From positions 5,828,001-5,892,000 of the forward strand of contig NGZR01000002.1 in the NCBI GenBank assembly GCA_002197995.1: a stretch of 64,000 bases of DNA. The letters are read 5' to 3'. This document shows positions 14,406 through 26,400 of this stretch, one piece after another. The DNA comes from Gaeumannomyces sp. JS-464 (taxonomy: Eukaryota > Ascomycota > Sordariomycetes > Magnaporthales > Magnaporthaceae). The notes under the pieces were generated by a model, which was not told where the DNA came from, did no database searches, and saw nothing but the letters and a program-made list of their open reading frames with translations. The position numbers and the translations under genes were made by a program. The stretch's first letter is position 1. Every line of letters starts with the position of its first letter.

Positions 14406-15995
14406 ATGGACAGCGGAGGGCCAAGCAGCGGCGCAACGCCCGCCGCGGAGGAGGACGTGGATCTCTACGGTTTGTGACTTGCATTCCGACCCTCACACTG
14501 CGTGGCATCATCTCCTAACCCATCCCCGGCCTTGTCTCACAGGGCTCCTGGGTGTCGACAAGTCGGCGAGCCAAGATGCCATCAAGAAGGCGTACCGCAA
14601 GGTGGGTTTCTTGTCCCACCACCGCTTCTCCCCCGGCCTGTCCCCGCCGTGCTCCGAGCCACAGCCGCCTAACTACTCAAGAGAGTCTGTCGTGTGATGT
14701 CCCTGCGCCCAGGCCGCGCTCCAACACCACCCAGACAAGGTCCCCGAAGAGCGGAGAGCGGAGTCCGAAGTGAAGTTCAAGGCGGTGACGCAGGCCTACG
14801 AGATTCTACGCGATGAGCAGAAACGCGAGCTGTACGACGCCCACGGCATGGCCGCCTTTGACCCGTCGCGCGGCCCCGGCGGCATGGGCGGTGAGGGCGT
14901 CGACATCAACGACATCCTGGCGCAGATGTTCGGCATGGGCATGGGAGGCGGCGGCCCCGGCGGCATGCCCAAGCGGCCCCGCCGCGGCGCCGACCAGGAG
15001 ATACCGCACGAGGTCACACTCGAGGAGCTATACAAGGGCAAGACAGTCAAGTTTGCGTCCAACAAGCGCATAATCTGCACCACCTGCAAAGGCACCGGCG
15101 CCAAGGACAAGGTCAAGCCCCAGCAGTGTGACCGCTGCGGCGGCGTGGGCCGCCAGGAGGCCCTCCGCCACGTGGGCCCCGGCATGATGCGCAGCGAGAT
15201 CGTGACGTGCGACCACTGCCAGGGCAGCGGCACCTACGTCAAGGAGAAGGACCGCTGCAAGAAGTGCAAAGGCAAGTGCACCGTCGCCACCACCAAGGCC
15301 CTCGAGGTCTACATCCCCCGAGGCTCCATGCACGGCGAGCGCATCGTGCTGGAGGGCGAGGGCGACCAGCTTCCCGACCAGACCCCCGGCGACATCATCA
15401 TTGTGCTTGTGGAGAAGCCCAACGACACCTTCACACGCATCGGCACCGACCTGTCCGCAGACCTGACCGTGACCGTGGCCGAGGCTCTTGCTGGTTTCAG
15501 CCGTGTCGTGCTCAAGCACCTGGACGGCAGGGGGATTCACATCGACCACCCGCGCGGCAAGGTCCTGCGCCCGTCCGAGGTCATCAAGGTCCCGGGTGAG
15601 GGCATGCCGCCCAAGCGAGGCGAGACAAAAGGTGACCTGTACTTGATTGTCAAGATCGAGTTCCCCCCTGACGGCTGGCTGGACAGCGACGAAAAGTCAT
15701 ATGACACCCTGAAGGGCTACTGCCTCCCCCAGCCGAGCCTATCGTCGCGGAGGATGTGGACGAGGTCGAGTATGAAAAGGATGCCGACATTGAAGAGGTA
15801 GGCGGCCACGGTTCTCTATTTATTTACCCCAACCCTCGTACTTGCCTGTCTCGATTTCTTCGCCAGGACGATAGCTGACATGAATCCATCTTAACCAACC
15901 ACCAGATGGGTGCTAGCTCGGACGACCCGCGTTACGGTCAAGAGTGGGAGGATGTCGACGAAGACGACGGGGCCCCTCAGTGCGCCCAGCAGTAA
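14406..15995 (+). CDS. XDJ1: Class A J-protein (DnaJ/Hsp40), XDJ1-like, one frame break
   Basis: Hsp70 co-chaperone of type I. Exons 14406..14469, 14543..14601, 14713..15797 and 15906..15995; about 432 residues. In order: an acidic 17-residue N-terminus, a J domain with the HPD triad at 14728-14736, a Gly/Met-rich linker (14870-14980), four zinc-binding Cys repeats (CTTCKGTG, CDRCGGVG, CDHCQGSG, CKKCKGKC), two C-terminal substrate-binding beta domains, and an acidic tail ending CAQQ, a CaaX-like box that suggests prenylation. At about 15716 a single base seems to be lost from a G run. Without correction the tail is nonsense; one frame over it reads the expected LLPPPAEP, DVDEVEYEKDADIEE, then splices into the last exon. 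The long acidic N-terminus and HHPDKVPEERRAESE pattern fit the Xdj1 branch better than Ydj1. Class A is certain; the branch is likely. Confidence 0.88.
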
Positions 15996-16581
15996 AATTA
16001 CAGGAGTCTCCGCTGGATATCACGGGGCAGGTTCCTTTGTTCCTAGAATAGACTTGGCTCGACGGGGCTGACGGCTGGGTTTGGGTCTCCTTTCTTGCGC
16101 GTTAAGACGCCGTCCGCTCCTCCCTCGACTTGGCCGCAAAGACAAACTGCAACAAATAATCGATGCCGCTCAGGCGAGGATTGTTGGTTTTTTCCTCGCC
16201 CTCACCGAGATGCCCAGGTTATAGAGCAGGTGTGGGTTTGCGTGAGAACATGTTCATTTCTTTATTCTTTTTCCCCTCATGTTCATATGACCCTTGTTCC
16301 ACCGCAAGCCACCACCACTATTCTGCATGCCGACAGAACGTGACCGCACTAGGTATGATCCTGTGGTACTTGCACCTCCTCCCTTCGCCACCAGTCATGC
16401 CTCACGCACGGAATCGGGACGGTGACCAGAAAGTTGCAATTCATGATGGCCAGAGGGCCCCCGAAATTCTTATGCGGTAATGCCAGTAATCTTTGTACTC
16501 CCCCCGCAGACCAAGAGCAAATGGAAAAAAAGATGTCCGTGTCGCAACCATAACAAAGCCGAATACCCAGAGATAACCCTT
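15996..16581. other. Convergent 3' spacer XDJ1 / RPL32
   Basis: About 590 bp between converging genes. It carries 3' UTRs only as far as I can see. No repeat or coding signal. Confidence 0.5.
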
Positions 16582-17439
16582 TTATACCTCGGTCGTGACC
16601 TTCGCCTTGGGGTTCGTGACCTTGACGCCCAGTTGCTTCGCCCTGGCGATTATATCGATGCGCTTTCTCGACGAAACCGTTGTGGGCGATCCTGAAGAGA
16701 GACAGACGGACGTGTTAGCTACCGCCCAATCGGGTGCCTCCCATTACTCAGGTTCGTTTGCTCCAAGAGGCTGCCTGTCCACCGCACGTTCTCGCCTGCT
16801 TCTCGTCTGCTGACGCTTGGATTGGGGAGTCCAGAATGGATAGCAAACGTACTCTGCCGCGAAGGTCTGGTTGTGCATCAGGAGGAGCTCGACATCGTTG
16901 GTGTTCTGGACGAGGAAAGCCTTGTGGCCCGAGGGCATCATGTGGCGGGTCTTCTTGTTTGAGCCGTAGCCGATCTGTACGCAGTGGACAAAGCGTCCTG
17001 CCCGTTAGCCGGTGGACCAAAGATGTCTGGAAGCCACGCTGCCCGTTCCACCGCCCGACATCCTCGCAGCCAGAAATCTCGAGAGGATTCCCCGATGCAG
17101 AACAAGCGGTTATGGCGAGCAGCGTGGGGACAGCAAAAAAAGAACAGGAGCAGTTGTAACGCACCGAGGGCATGGCCAGGTTGCCCTTAAACCGACGGCG
17201 GACGCGGTTGTCAATACCCTTGGGCTTCCTCCAGCTGGCATCGACGCGCTTGAACCTGTCGCTCTGGTGGCGCATGAAGCCCTTCGTGCCTGCAGGGTGT
17301 GAAGTCCTCAAATGTCAACATCCCCAACTCTCCCTGTTCTACTTGTCTCCCGTGAAGCGCGGCCGGGAAAGGGTCGTGTTTCGAGGGGCTTCGACGTACG
17401 CTTCTTCACGATCGGGACGTGCTTCTTGGCGGCAACCAT
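16582..17439 (-). CDS. RPL32: 60S ribosomal protein eL32, one-base insertion in the last exon
   Basis: Structural protein of the large ribosomal subunit. Exons on the minus strand: 17439..17400, 17289..17165, 16974..16853, 16691..16582. Splicing gives [14 protein letters not shown], then [57 protein letters not shown], ending [13 protein letters not shown]. With one base removed near 16680 the product is 131 residues, the usual fungal length. The first three junctions are exact. In the last exon the sequence reads CAC AAC GGT TTC, where the family needs [12 protein letters not shown], so one extra G is present. The gene sits convergent to XDJ1. Because a real frameshift here would be lethal in a single-copy gene, I treat it as a sequence error. 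Intron-rich structure is usual for fungal ribosomal protein genes. Confidence 0.93.
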
Positions 17440-18221
17440 TTTGACGGTATTGTTGTTGGGCGTTGATGTCGTCGGCGACAAAGTCTTGCTTCATCAAACA
17501 GGACAGTTTCCAAATGTGAAGGGGGGTGCGGGCCAAATTTTGAATTCAAAGAGTGGGTTGTGTGCGCTGGAGCAGGGCACGTGACAGCTCAATTGCTTGC
17601 TCCCCTCTGCTTCTATTTTTTCCCTCTCCGCTGGGCCCACCCAAGGGCCGAACTCCAGGCGGGTCATATGTAGTACAGCCTGCTACGTGCACTGCGCAGG
17701 CCATGAACACCCGGATAGAATGGATACTACGGAATAGCTTTAGATCGACAGTAATCGCTCCATACCAGCTACCAGTTTTTTCCCCTAGGTAGCTACCTAC
17801 TCTGCAGCCAACACGTCTTTCTTTCTTTCTTTCTTTTTTTCTCTTTTCTTCCCCCTCTCCTAGCTCGCTATTTATGGCTGATTGGAATACCATGACTTTA
17901 GACCGGGCACCTTTAGTTCAATTTCTTGGGAAACAGTGATTGTTACATCGGCACGAAACAAGAAGCGGGATTTGAAGCAACAAAAAAAAAAAAAAAAAAA
18001 AACCAGGAAGGTCTCTAGCAAAGGATTTGGGCACTGGGGGTGCCAGTCACAAATCAAGGGCATGGACAATCACTTCGTCTCGTGGGCGATCAAGAGTTTC
18101 GCGCAGGTATGTATTGGTATCCCTACAATGCCCAGGTTCTCACCCTCCTCTGCGCCGGGCCCTTAGATACACAATTGGCAGAATATCGAGGCGCATCGTC
18201 TCCGCCTTCTCTCTCTCTCTC
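17440..18221. other. Spacer RPL32 promoter / rhamnosidase 3' end
   Basis: About 780 bp. Contains CCTAGGTAGCTACCTAC at 17784-17800, a CTTT repeat near 17815-17840 and an A run of about 20 at 17982-18002. No gene recognised. Confidence 0.55.
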
Positions 18222-20713
18222 TCAAACCCTACGGAAGACGACAACGTCATGCTTGCCACCATCAACGGCAAACGACACACGGCCATCTTTATAGGCGGCC
18301 CTTTCACGTGCCCCGTCGGCCCCTACGTTATAGATGTCCTCGCCGTCCAGCTTGACCGTCACCCCAGCGCCAGATACCGGTACGGACAAGGTGCCCTTGC
18401 TATCCCTCGGGGACGAAATCTGGATACGGAACTCGGCGCCGGCACCACCCTCGACGGCGGTAGTCCACGAGACGCCGAACTCGCCCTTAGGGGTAGGCGC
18501 TGCGCCTCGGGCCCATGTCAGCCCTCCGCCCACGACGGGTTTGACCTCCCACTCGGCAAAGCCCGGCTTTGTCGGCATGATCCCAGCACATGGTTGATGG
18601 TTGCAGGCACAATTCCTGTCGACCAGCCGTGTGACATGGAGGTGAAGCCGCCCTGGTACGGCGATGCGCCGGGCCCGATTCCCTCCCAGAAGGTGACCCC
18701 TGGATCACCTGATGCCATGGAACTGTACAGTCGGCGAAATCTCGTCAAAGGCGGAGTCCGCGGCCGAGGGCACCTTGAACCGCGCTTCGATCTCGAAGTA
18801 GGAGATAAAGGCGTAGACGCGCTGTGAGTATACCGAGCTCATCACTGTCGAAGAAGGCGTTGCCGTAGGGCCTACGGAGGGCCTTGTCCAGATAGCTGAG
18901 AATCGACTCGGCAACGCTACCATTGCCGCCCGTGGCCGGGGTAGTCGTATTGGCGATGCCCGTCAGGATCGCCAGACTGTTCCCATCCTGAGCGTGCACG
19001 GGGCAGAGCTGGTGGCTGCCGCAGCGGCCGCCATCATAAAAGGCGCCCACGCTGCGGTCCCAGTTGCGCTTGAGGAGCGCCTCGCTAACCTGCGTGGCCC
19101 GGCTGCGCCATCGAGGCGCGTCGCCGCTGTGACCTAGCTGCTCGGCCATGTCGGCGGCATAGTTGAGCGCGCGGACATAGAGGGCATTGTAGTACGTCAC
19201 AGCCCCCTCACGCGGGATGAAGGCATAGTCGCCGTACCCCTTGCGCTCGATGAGCCCGGTCGCTTTGTTGGTGACGCCCGGGTAGAAGCCATCGAGGACC
19301 TTGATCAGGTTAGGCCAGAGCTCCTGCAGAAACGTGCCGTTCCCAGTGTATAGAACGTAGTCGCAGCTACACACGACCCACCAGAGCGGGTAGTCGAACA
19401 ACTGCAGGCCGTAGTTCCCGCTGTTCGGCATAAACTGTCAGCGGGGCTCACAGGGTTGCGCACATTAGTTGCGGGTGGAGGAATAGGGCTTCTAACATGC
19501 TTGCCGGCGGGATCCAGCCGTCACTCCGCTGGTGCCGAGCGAGGTCCTCCAGCACGTTACTGGCCGCCTCTGCCACGTCGTGCGAGAGGTAGGCGGTGAG
19601 GGCCGAGACTGCTAGGTCTCCCACGTAGGGGTCGCGGTCACGCTTGGGCCCGTCGTGAAGCACCAGCTTTCCCACAAGGGTAGGGCTGCCTCCGCCTCGC
19701 GGCTCCGTGTCGTTGAGACGGAACGTATCGATGCAGAGGTCGTTGGTGTAGACGGCGTCGTACCACCACTGGGTGATGGCAGCGTCCGAACACTCGAAGT
19801 TCCCACGGAACGTGTCCGGTGTGCCATGGAAAGCAGACAACTCCAGCTTCATAGACACAATGGACACGGTGCCGAAGGATGTAGTGTATGGCGCGTCCGA
19901 GTCGAGGGCGTCGAGCCAGATTCTGACATAGCGGAATCCATGAAGGCCATCGGCGCACACCTTTCTGCCGTGCTGGCAACCAATCTGATCAGTCCATTCG
20001 TACGGCTCTGGCCGCACCGAAATCTGCGTGGAGGGGAAGAGATCATAGTCAGCGAGAAGTCAAGCCAGCTATCGCCCACTCTCATAATATTCCCGTCCGC
20101 TCATATTAACACAGCAACTGAGTATCTTGGCAAATCTGGGTGCCCAATATGACACTGGCTCGTCTCACCTGGTCAGTTCCCTGTGTGAACTTCGCGTCCT
20201 AGTACGACGAAGCTGTGTTAGCTCGCTGTTGCTGCGATCCGCCCACCATGAGATTGGGGCGAGATGTGGGCCTACCCCTTCTGCGTGATCGGAGCGAGTG
20301 AAGTCACTCCTGTCTGTCAGGAACTGCAAGGTCTCGGAAAATGCGAGCCTCAGGCCTGGGAGAGCGGTGCTGCTGCTATTGGCGGTCGAGGATCCCCCGA
20401 ATTGGATGGATAAGATGCCCACTGTGTTCTGGCCGAAATCGACCACAATGGACGGCTTCTCCTCGGCAGGGTCAAGACGCGAGAGCACGGTCGGGGTCTT
20501 GCCCGTGATGAGACCGTCCGGGTTTGACACGTTACCGGCCTTGCGACTGGCCACAACCGCCCGGGGGCGGATGGTGCGCGATTCCGACGCCCTGACATAT
20601 TGGTGCCAGCTAGGGGTGTCGGCTCTAGCGCCCAGGTCGAGACTCCGGACCGGGGTCGCCATCGCGAGGCATGTCGGGACAGCCACTGCCGCGAGCAGGA
20701 GCCGGGGAAGCAT
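18222..20713 (-). CDS. Secreted alpha-L-rhamnosidase-type glycoside hydrolase (GH78-like), frame breaks in the C-terminal third
   Basis: Predicted extracellular enzyme removing terminal L-rhamnose from plant glycosides or polysaccharides. Exons on the minus strand: 20713..20276, a 30-base exon 20198..20169, 20023..19497, and from 19420 to the stop at 18222; about 730 residues. The N-terminus MLPRLLLAAVAVPTCLAMA is a signal peptide. Family features: VVDFGQNTVGI, FTQGTDQISVRPEPYEWTDQ assembled across two introns, CADGLHGFRYVRIWLDAL, the six-hairpin barrel core (DGWIPPASIGNYGLQLFDYPLWWV across the third intron), FSQRVYAF-like SQRVYAFISYFE, and a C-terminal beta domain. Single-base breaks are needed near 18845, 18740 and 18590. 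No transporter or regulator flanks it, so substrate cannot be read from context. GH78-like family is confident; activity is by homology only. Confidence 0.82.
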
Positions 20714-22601
20714 GCCAGCTGTTGGGTAGAAAACGCGTCAGGGGCGCTCTCTCCTTGCGCTGGGACAGTTTCTGAGTCTGGGTTGACGGGCGAGGATTAT
20801 ACAAGAGCAAGTAAAGGTTCCAAAACCAGCCCTGCTTGCCTGCTTCCAGATTTGGTGCTCTCGAAATGCAATCGAGCAAGGAGTTGAGCAGGGAGATGGG
20901 TAGATAGATATACGGGCAAGGAGACCCCCTATCCACAGACAATTGGTGCCGGCAGGAAATTGCGTATCATGTGAATTGGACGTCACCATTGACAAGAAGC
21001 CAACCCCCGGTTCGGCGGGGTATGTAGTAGCGACACCTAGTATCAGTGATAGTAGCAGCAGCAGCACAGCAGCAGCAGCAGTAGGAGTGATAGTCCGTCG
21101 GGATTATGGCTGAGGGGAAGGACGGCCCGCAACGACCAAGTTTGGAACCAGCGTGTCCGTGTCGGCGCACAGACGTGTCAAAAGTTTGCTGTTTCCAACA
21201 AGTCAGTTCGACGAGGCTGTTGCCCACGAGGCACACAACAGCTGATCCGAACTCTCGTCCAGCATGGCACGTTCGACGGCCAGCCGGAGCGTGGGACTGG
21301 CGACGGAAGGCAGCAGACCTCGCGTTGGACGGCTGTCGAACGTGCCGGGCCTTCCTCCAACGTTTGGCCGGCAATGGAGCCTCGCAGTCACGACAGCGGA
21401 TGCAGGTTGGGGCGTGACATCGCGCGCAATGGCAACGTGCCTGGGAACACCGCGCGTAGGCCAGCAAACAGCCGTGGGCCAAAGCGCTGCTGGGCAGTCG
21501 TGGGCGCTAAAAAGCGGGGGAAAGGCGGAGGCAGGGGGAGGCAGGGGGGTCGGTCTGAGACGACCAGGGCAGCGCAACTCGCTCATCAACCGCAAGACAT
21601 GGGCCATTCCGGAGACATTTCCAAGGCGACAAGAGTTCAAGCAAACGTGGGTGGAGATGCAAGTGGAGTGCGGTCGGATTGGATGGTCTCGGATGGTCTG
21701 GTGGGCTGGTCGGACGGCCTTCGGAAGGAGAGACAAAAACGGTGTTGGCGGACGAAGAAAGAAGGTCCGGAGATACCAAGCAAATAAATAGAGGCACGCG
21801 CGGACAAGCAAGCCTTCTGACGCGAGTGGTGCCGGGGCGTGGTCTATATCTCATGGTGTTCTGGTTGCATTTCGGTTCCATCCCGTTTAGGCTGATGCTG
21901 CATGAGCCATGTACTACCTGCCTTCACTGGTATGGACGAGGTACGGTAGCAGTCTTGGCGCATGTGCCCGTGGCCCGCATTCTTATTCCAATTGAATTCA
22001 CGTTCCTCGCACAATCCCACCCATCCAGCGATTGATGGACATGACACTCTACTCACGTGTATCTACCCGCAGAGCAGAGCAAATCCCAGTCTGCGACACA
22101 AGACACCTGCCAGACTGCCAGACCGCCAGACTCACTTGGCCATCTCCAACCTGTCTCAGCCACTGAGGTCATGAACCTTCGTAGAGGTAGATACATCATG
22201 CCGGTAGATGACTTTTCGACGCCACCGCGAATCTGCCCGGCTGCCGAGGTCCGTCTACGATCTTAAACATAAGTATACTTGAGCCGAACGTCGTCTGCGG
22301 TCGCACAGTTCAGTTTGTGGCTGGATACCTATGTAGCTAAGGTTTGGTGTAATTTGTGGCTGCGGGTGGTGTCAAAGTATCGCGGATAGCCTCAGCCTTC
22401 GTCGTAGGTGTTCCGGCCTGAGTGGGCGCTTTTGACAATCGCTTCCCTGCCTTTCGGCTACTCTTACAACCTATCTAGTATCCCAATAGGCTCGTATACC
22501 AGTCAGGCACCAACTGGCACCAACTGACCACCCCAGAAGACGCTCAGCGTCGCCAAAGACGATATCCACTGGCGCAGCAAAGGGGCCGAAGAGTCGTCGC
22601 A
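20714..22601. other. Gene-free region between rhamnosidase and GNAT-like gene
   Basis: About 1.9 kb. It contains the rhamnosidase promoter and an AGC/CAG microsatellite at 21053-21083. Open frames of 100-200 codons occur on both strands (for example 21264-21791), but they have no conserved motif and overlap each other, so I call none. Confidence 0.55.
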
Positions 22602-23470
22602 ATGTCTAACCGAGTCTTCAAAACTGTCGCCGGTGACTGTCCCACGGAGGATATGCTCGCGGATGCGGCTACACTTTTTACCGAAAACTACGGAGTATGG
22701 GGTGAATGCTCGGGCAGGAAAGGTTCGCTCGCTGCCAGTTGGTCCCCGAGCCTTCTCAGTTGTGCTAAATCTTCGAGTAGGCTCCGTCAAGTTAAGTCCC
22801 CGTCGACTTCGAAACGACCTTTTGCCAGTTGGCGCCACCATTTCTTACACCAGCGTCGTTGTTGATGGCCATTTGGCAGGACACGCCCTCGCCTGCCGCT
22901 GGAAACATGGCAGCCAGGTGGTCTGCTGGGTGACCCAGCTGGTGGTGGCCAAAGAGTACCGTGAGATGGGGCTTGCAAGTGGACTTTTGAGATGCCTCCG
23001 CGATGACGGGGTCGATACGTATGGTATAATGAGCTCTCACCCAGCCACCATTCTAGCCGCCTCCAAGGCTTTCGGGTGTAAGTACAGCCTGCGTTTTCAC
23101 TCAAGGGGAAACGGGTAGGCGCTGATTTTGAGAAGCGAACATCGAGAAGCTCGGTATGGAATTCATCCGCAAAGAAGCCGCCGCAGTCATGAGAGACTCG
23201 CCGATACCCTACATTAGAGAGGCGAAATTGCGCGGCACCCTTTTCGGTACTAACGATGACACGGAACTTGTCTCGGGCGCCGACACCAATTTCTTCGTAG
23301 ACCACACACAGCCTTTGCAGGTCCTGGAGTCGGTGCGGCAGGGTTGGGCTTGGCCACTCGGAGACTTGCCCCAGGGCCACGAGTTCTTACTTGTTGTCCA
23401 GCCCTGGCGCCGGCGACCTATTTCGTCCTTGTCTCGCCCCTTGAAGGACGCTGCGGCGTCTGGCTGTTGA
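22602..23470 (+). CDS. GNAT-like N-acetyltransferase of unknown substrate, one frame break
   Basis: Fungal protein with a GNAT-type acetyl-CoA fold; substrate unknown. Start 22602 (MSNRVFKTVAGDCPTEDML). The first exon needs one single-base frame change near 22705, from ENYGVWGE to GKVRSLPVGPR. The exon then runs to 23077. A 58-bp intron (GTAAGT, acceptor AG at 23135) joins AASKAFG-S-NIEKLGMEF, and the stop is at 23470; about 270 residues. The core CWVTQLVVAKEYREMGLASGLLRCL resembles GNAT motif A (V-x-x-x-x-R-x-x-G-x-A). YGIMSSHPA and a C-terminal FVDHTQPLQVLE...PLGDLPQGHEFL block recur in a family of fungal proteins I remember only as unnamed acetyltransferases. The intron junction is exact. 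Fold assignment is good; function is not known. Confidence 0.72.
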
Positions 23471-26400
23471 GACGAGTTTACCACGCGATGGCAATGTGAA
23501 GATCGAGACTCGGGGGTGCATGGTGGTCAGACCATCTTGTCAGTCTCCGAGACCATCAACAGGAGGGCCCAGGAAGGGAAGTCGGAAGCGAATGATAGGA
23601 AAGGGGCCCCGGCTGGAGTGAGGGGGTTAGAAGGCGGGAAGGCAGGAGAGCCTGTTGGTCATGATGGCTGAGACGAGATCGCTACTAGATTAAATGATGG
23701 GTCCGGCAAACAATGTGCACCGGCTCGGGTAGTTTCGATGTTTGGTAGGTAGATCAGAAAGTCCCATAACACAGGTCGTTTGACTTCGAACCAGGTTGCC
23801 AGGGCGGGCTCCCGTCATCTTTCCGGAGGTCGCCTGTGGTATGCTTGAACTTTGGGCCATCTGGGCACGTGGTTACGGGATGGGCGGTTTGAGTCGGTCT
23901 TGGGGAATGGGCTAGTCCACGTGTCCAACCAAACGACCGTTCGCATTGAAACAAGTTCAAGCTTTGGAGCAGGAAGTCACATGAAGCCTCTGGGCCGGCG
24001 CCAGGGAGGCGGTAGGGCTCGCTTGCTTCCGTTCTTGTCAATTTGCGGGGAACAGCGGGAGAAACAGGCGGATAGCATGGCAGTTTGTGGTACTAGTAGG
24101 GTACAGAAGATTGGTTCCCAGGGTTTTCATCAACCTCTTCTGCTTGTCATAGAAGACGGCAGTATACGGGGCGATACTACAGGTAGACAGGCAGTAGGGA
24201 GGAGGATAGGGAAAGAACAAAAAAGAAATCCGAGGCAAGAAGTGCGCGAACTTCTTTCTCTAACTGTATACGAGACGATTTGTGGAAGGCTCACTGATAA
24301 GGAATATTGACCGGATTGAGTAAGATTTTTTTTTTGACAAAAAAAAAAAAAACGAGTGGCGGTGAGCTTTTGGGGCGTCGGTGTCCACGTTGGGAAACCA
24401 CTGACAACAAATGACACACATACGGATGAATTTACGAATTTCTGAAGCCGAAGTAACTGAAGAAAAAGGAGAAACAAGCCCAGAAGGAAGCCCAGAAGAG
24501 CCGGTCGGTGCTCGGCCGCCCAACTGTTGGACGGGTGAAGGCGAGGGCGAGGCAAAGACCGGGGGGCCGGGAGCTGGCGGCCCTGGGCGTTGGCCTACCT
24601 ACCTGCAGCCGAAATTTCGAGGCATCATGAGGACAAGTCGAAATTTTACCCCATGATGCCGCCAGGGCTCCGCACTCAATAAGCTGGGGGTAATGGAAAC
24701 TCGGTCTCGCCCCCTCGAGCGCGGGGAGAGAGGTCAGCCGGGTCGGACCCCGTCCGGAGCCCTCAGTGCGGTCCGCCAGGTGCCGCCATGGACGGGCCAA
24801 CAGCGTCGACCTTATTACGTATTTTTACGTACAGACCCGGCAACTTTGACACACCGTTGATGCTCTCCATTCCATCGTGTTTCCTTTGTGCATCGCTGCA
24901 GGCAGGTTTCGGCCTGCATCTGCAGCGCTAGCCGTGCGAATATGCACACCGTCGACGAACATAACCTGCGCGTGTGGGTTCCATGCTGGATGGCTCGCCG
25001 GCTATCCTTGCGTCTCTTTAGTGGTGATGGTGGATCGTGGAGACCTCGCTGCGGCTGGGGGGCTGCCTGCCGCAGTGTGCTTCCAGGTACCTTACCTGGC
25101 ACCCTGCGAGGAAGGGTGCCTGCCTGGGTACATATCGAAGAGACTATGGAGGTATACCTCCAACAGAGACAGCCCTGCATACTCACCGATGTATCAAGGT
25201 AGGTAGGTAGCTCGGTACCTTCTCCTGATGCCAATATCCTTGAGCGTCCAGACAGCGGTTAGCGAGCCCACCGACATCGTGATTCTCCATTTTCTTCGCT
25301 GCTCACCTGACATCCGCTTCGGCATTGATTGGGGCAGGATCTGCCACATCCCCTAGCGCCCACAAACGATCGATTCAGGGGCTACGCGGCTGGGCTGGTT
25401 CCATGGATGGCACGGAGGAGCTGCTGGATCGAATTTCCGTTTTGACCAGAGCACAGCTGAGCCGAGCACTGAAGCTTGGCTAGACCCACTGACCCCAGTT
25501 CCAGCGACGGGTTCCAGAACTCGGGCAGTACCAACTGGAACATGGAACTTGGACATTGTTTAGGATACCAGGTAAAAACAGTTTGCACTGGGGTATTTTT
25601 GTGTCATTGGTTTCCTCATTTAGAGCTTCACCTAAGTAGGTACCTACCAATTGGAGGCTGATGAGGACGCTAGGCGCGAGAACAACAGGCCAATGCCAAT
25701 GCAATACCAGCTGAGAGGCTACTGACTTCGGGCCTACGGATTGGGGCGAGAATTCGAGTTCGTGGGGAATGGTGATTTCGCAACCTTGACTGGTATGGTT
25801 GGGCTTGGTCACATGTGTCTGCTTGGAATTGCGTGCTTGAAAAAGAAGCCGGGGTGGGAAAAGGGCTAGGAGGTTTTCCTCTTATTGTGTATTTTATTCT
25901 TACTGGATTTGGAAATAGGCAGAGAAAAAGAAAAAGAGAAAAGACTTACGTGTAGCTGTAGCAGGAAGTATCTGCCTCGTAGACAAGTCGGTAGGGAAGC
26001 ATCTCCATGCATCGTATCCACTTCCGGCCTCCCGTTCTGCGATCCCGGCGGTCCATCATGTGCGTCGCGCAAGGTGGGAGAATATAAAGCCACCCGGTAG
26101 GCCGCCTTTTCCTACAACTAGGAGTCTACCTCGTATCAAGCCCTCGAGCTCCCGCCGAGCCGTTCTTCTAATTCGCAGTTTGCCAAAAGATTCCATCTTG
26201 CCATTGGTCTGTCCGGCGTCCCGACCATCTCTATCGGGTGAGACAGGTACCCCCTTACCTCAGGTACGCGCAGACACCACACGACTCTTATCAGCCGCTC
26301 CGCCTCACTTTGTCTTCCTTAGCCTCCCTCCTTCCCCATAAACCTGTCCGCCTATCGCTCGCCAGCTGACCATCTTGTCGACGGACTATCCGACGCCCGA

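Noticed and set aside
16748..17311. 187-codon minus-strand frame as its own gene
   Set aside because: Unspliced read-through of eL32 exons 2 and 3 and their introns.
21264..21791. Open frames of 100-200 codons on both strands upstream of the rhamnosidase
   Set aside because: They overlap one another, have no conserved motif, splice pattern or plausible start context.
23852..25234. Several open frames in the region before GDH2
   Set aside because: No domain, low codon regularity, no consistent exon structure.
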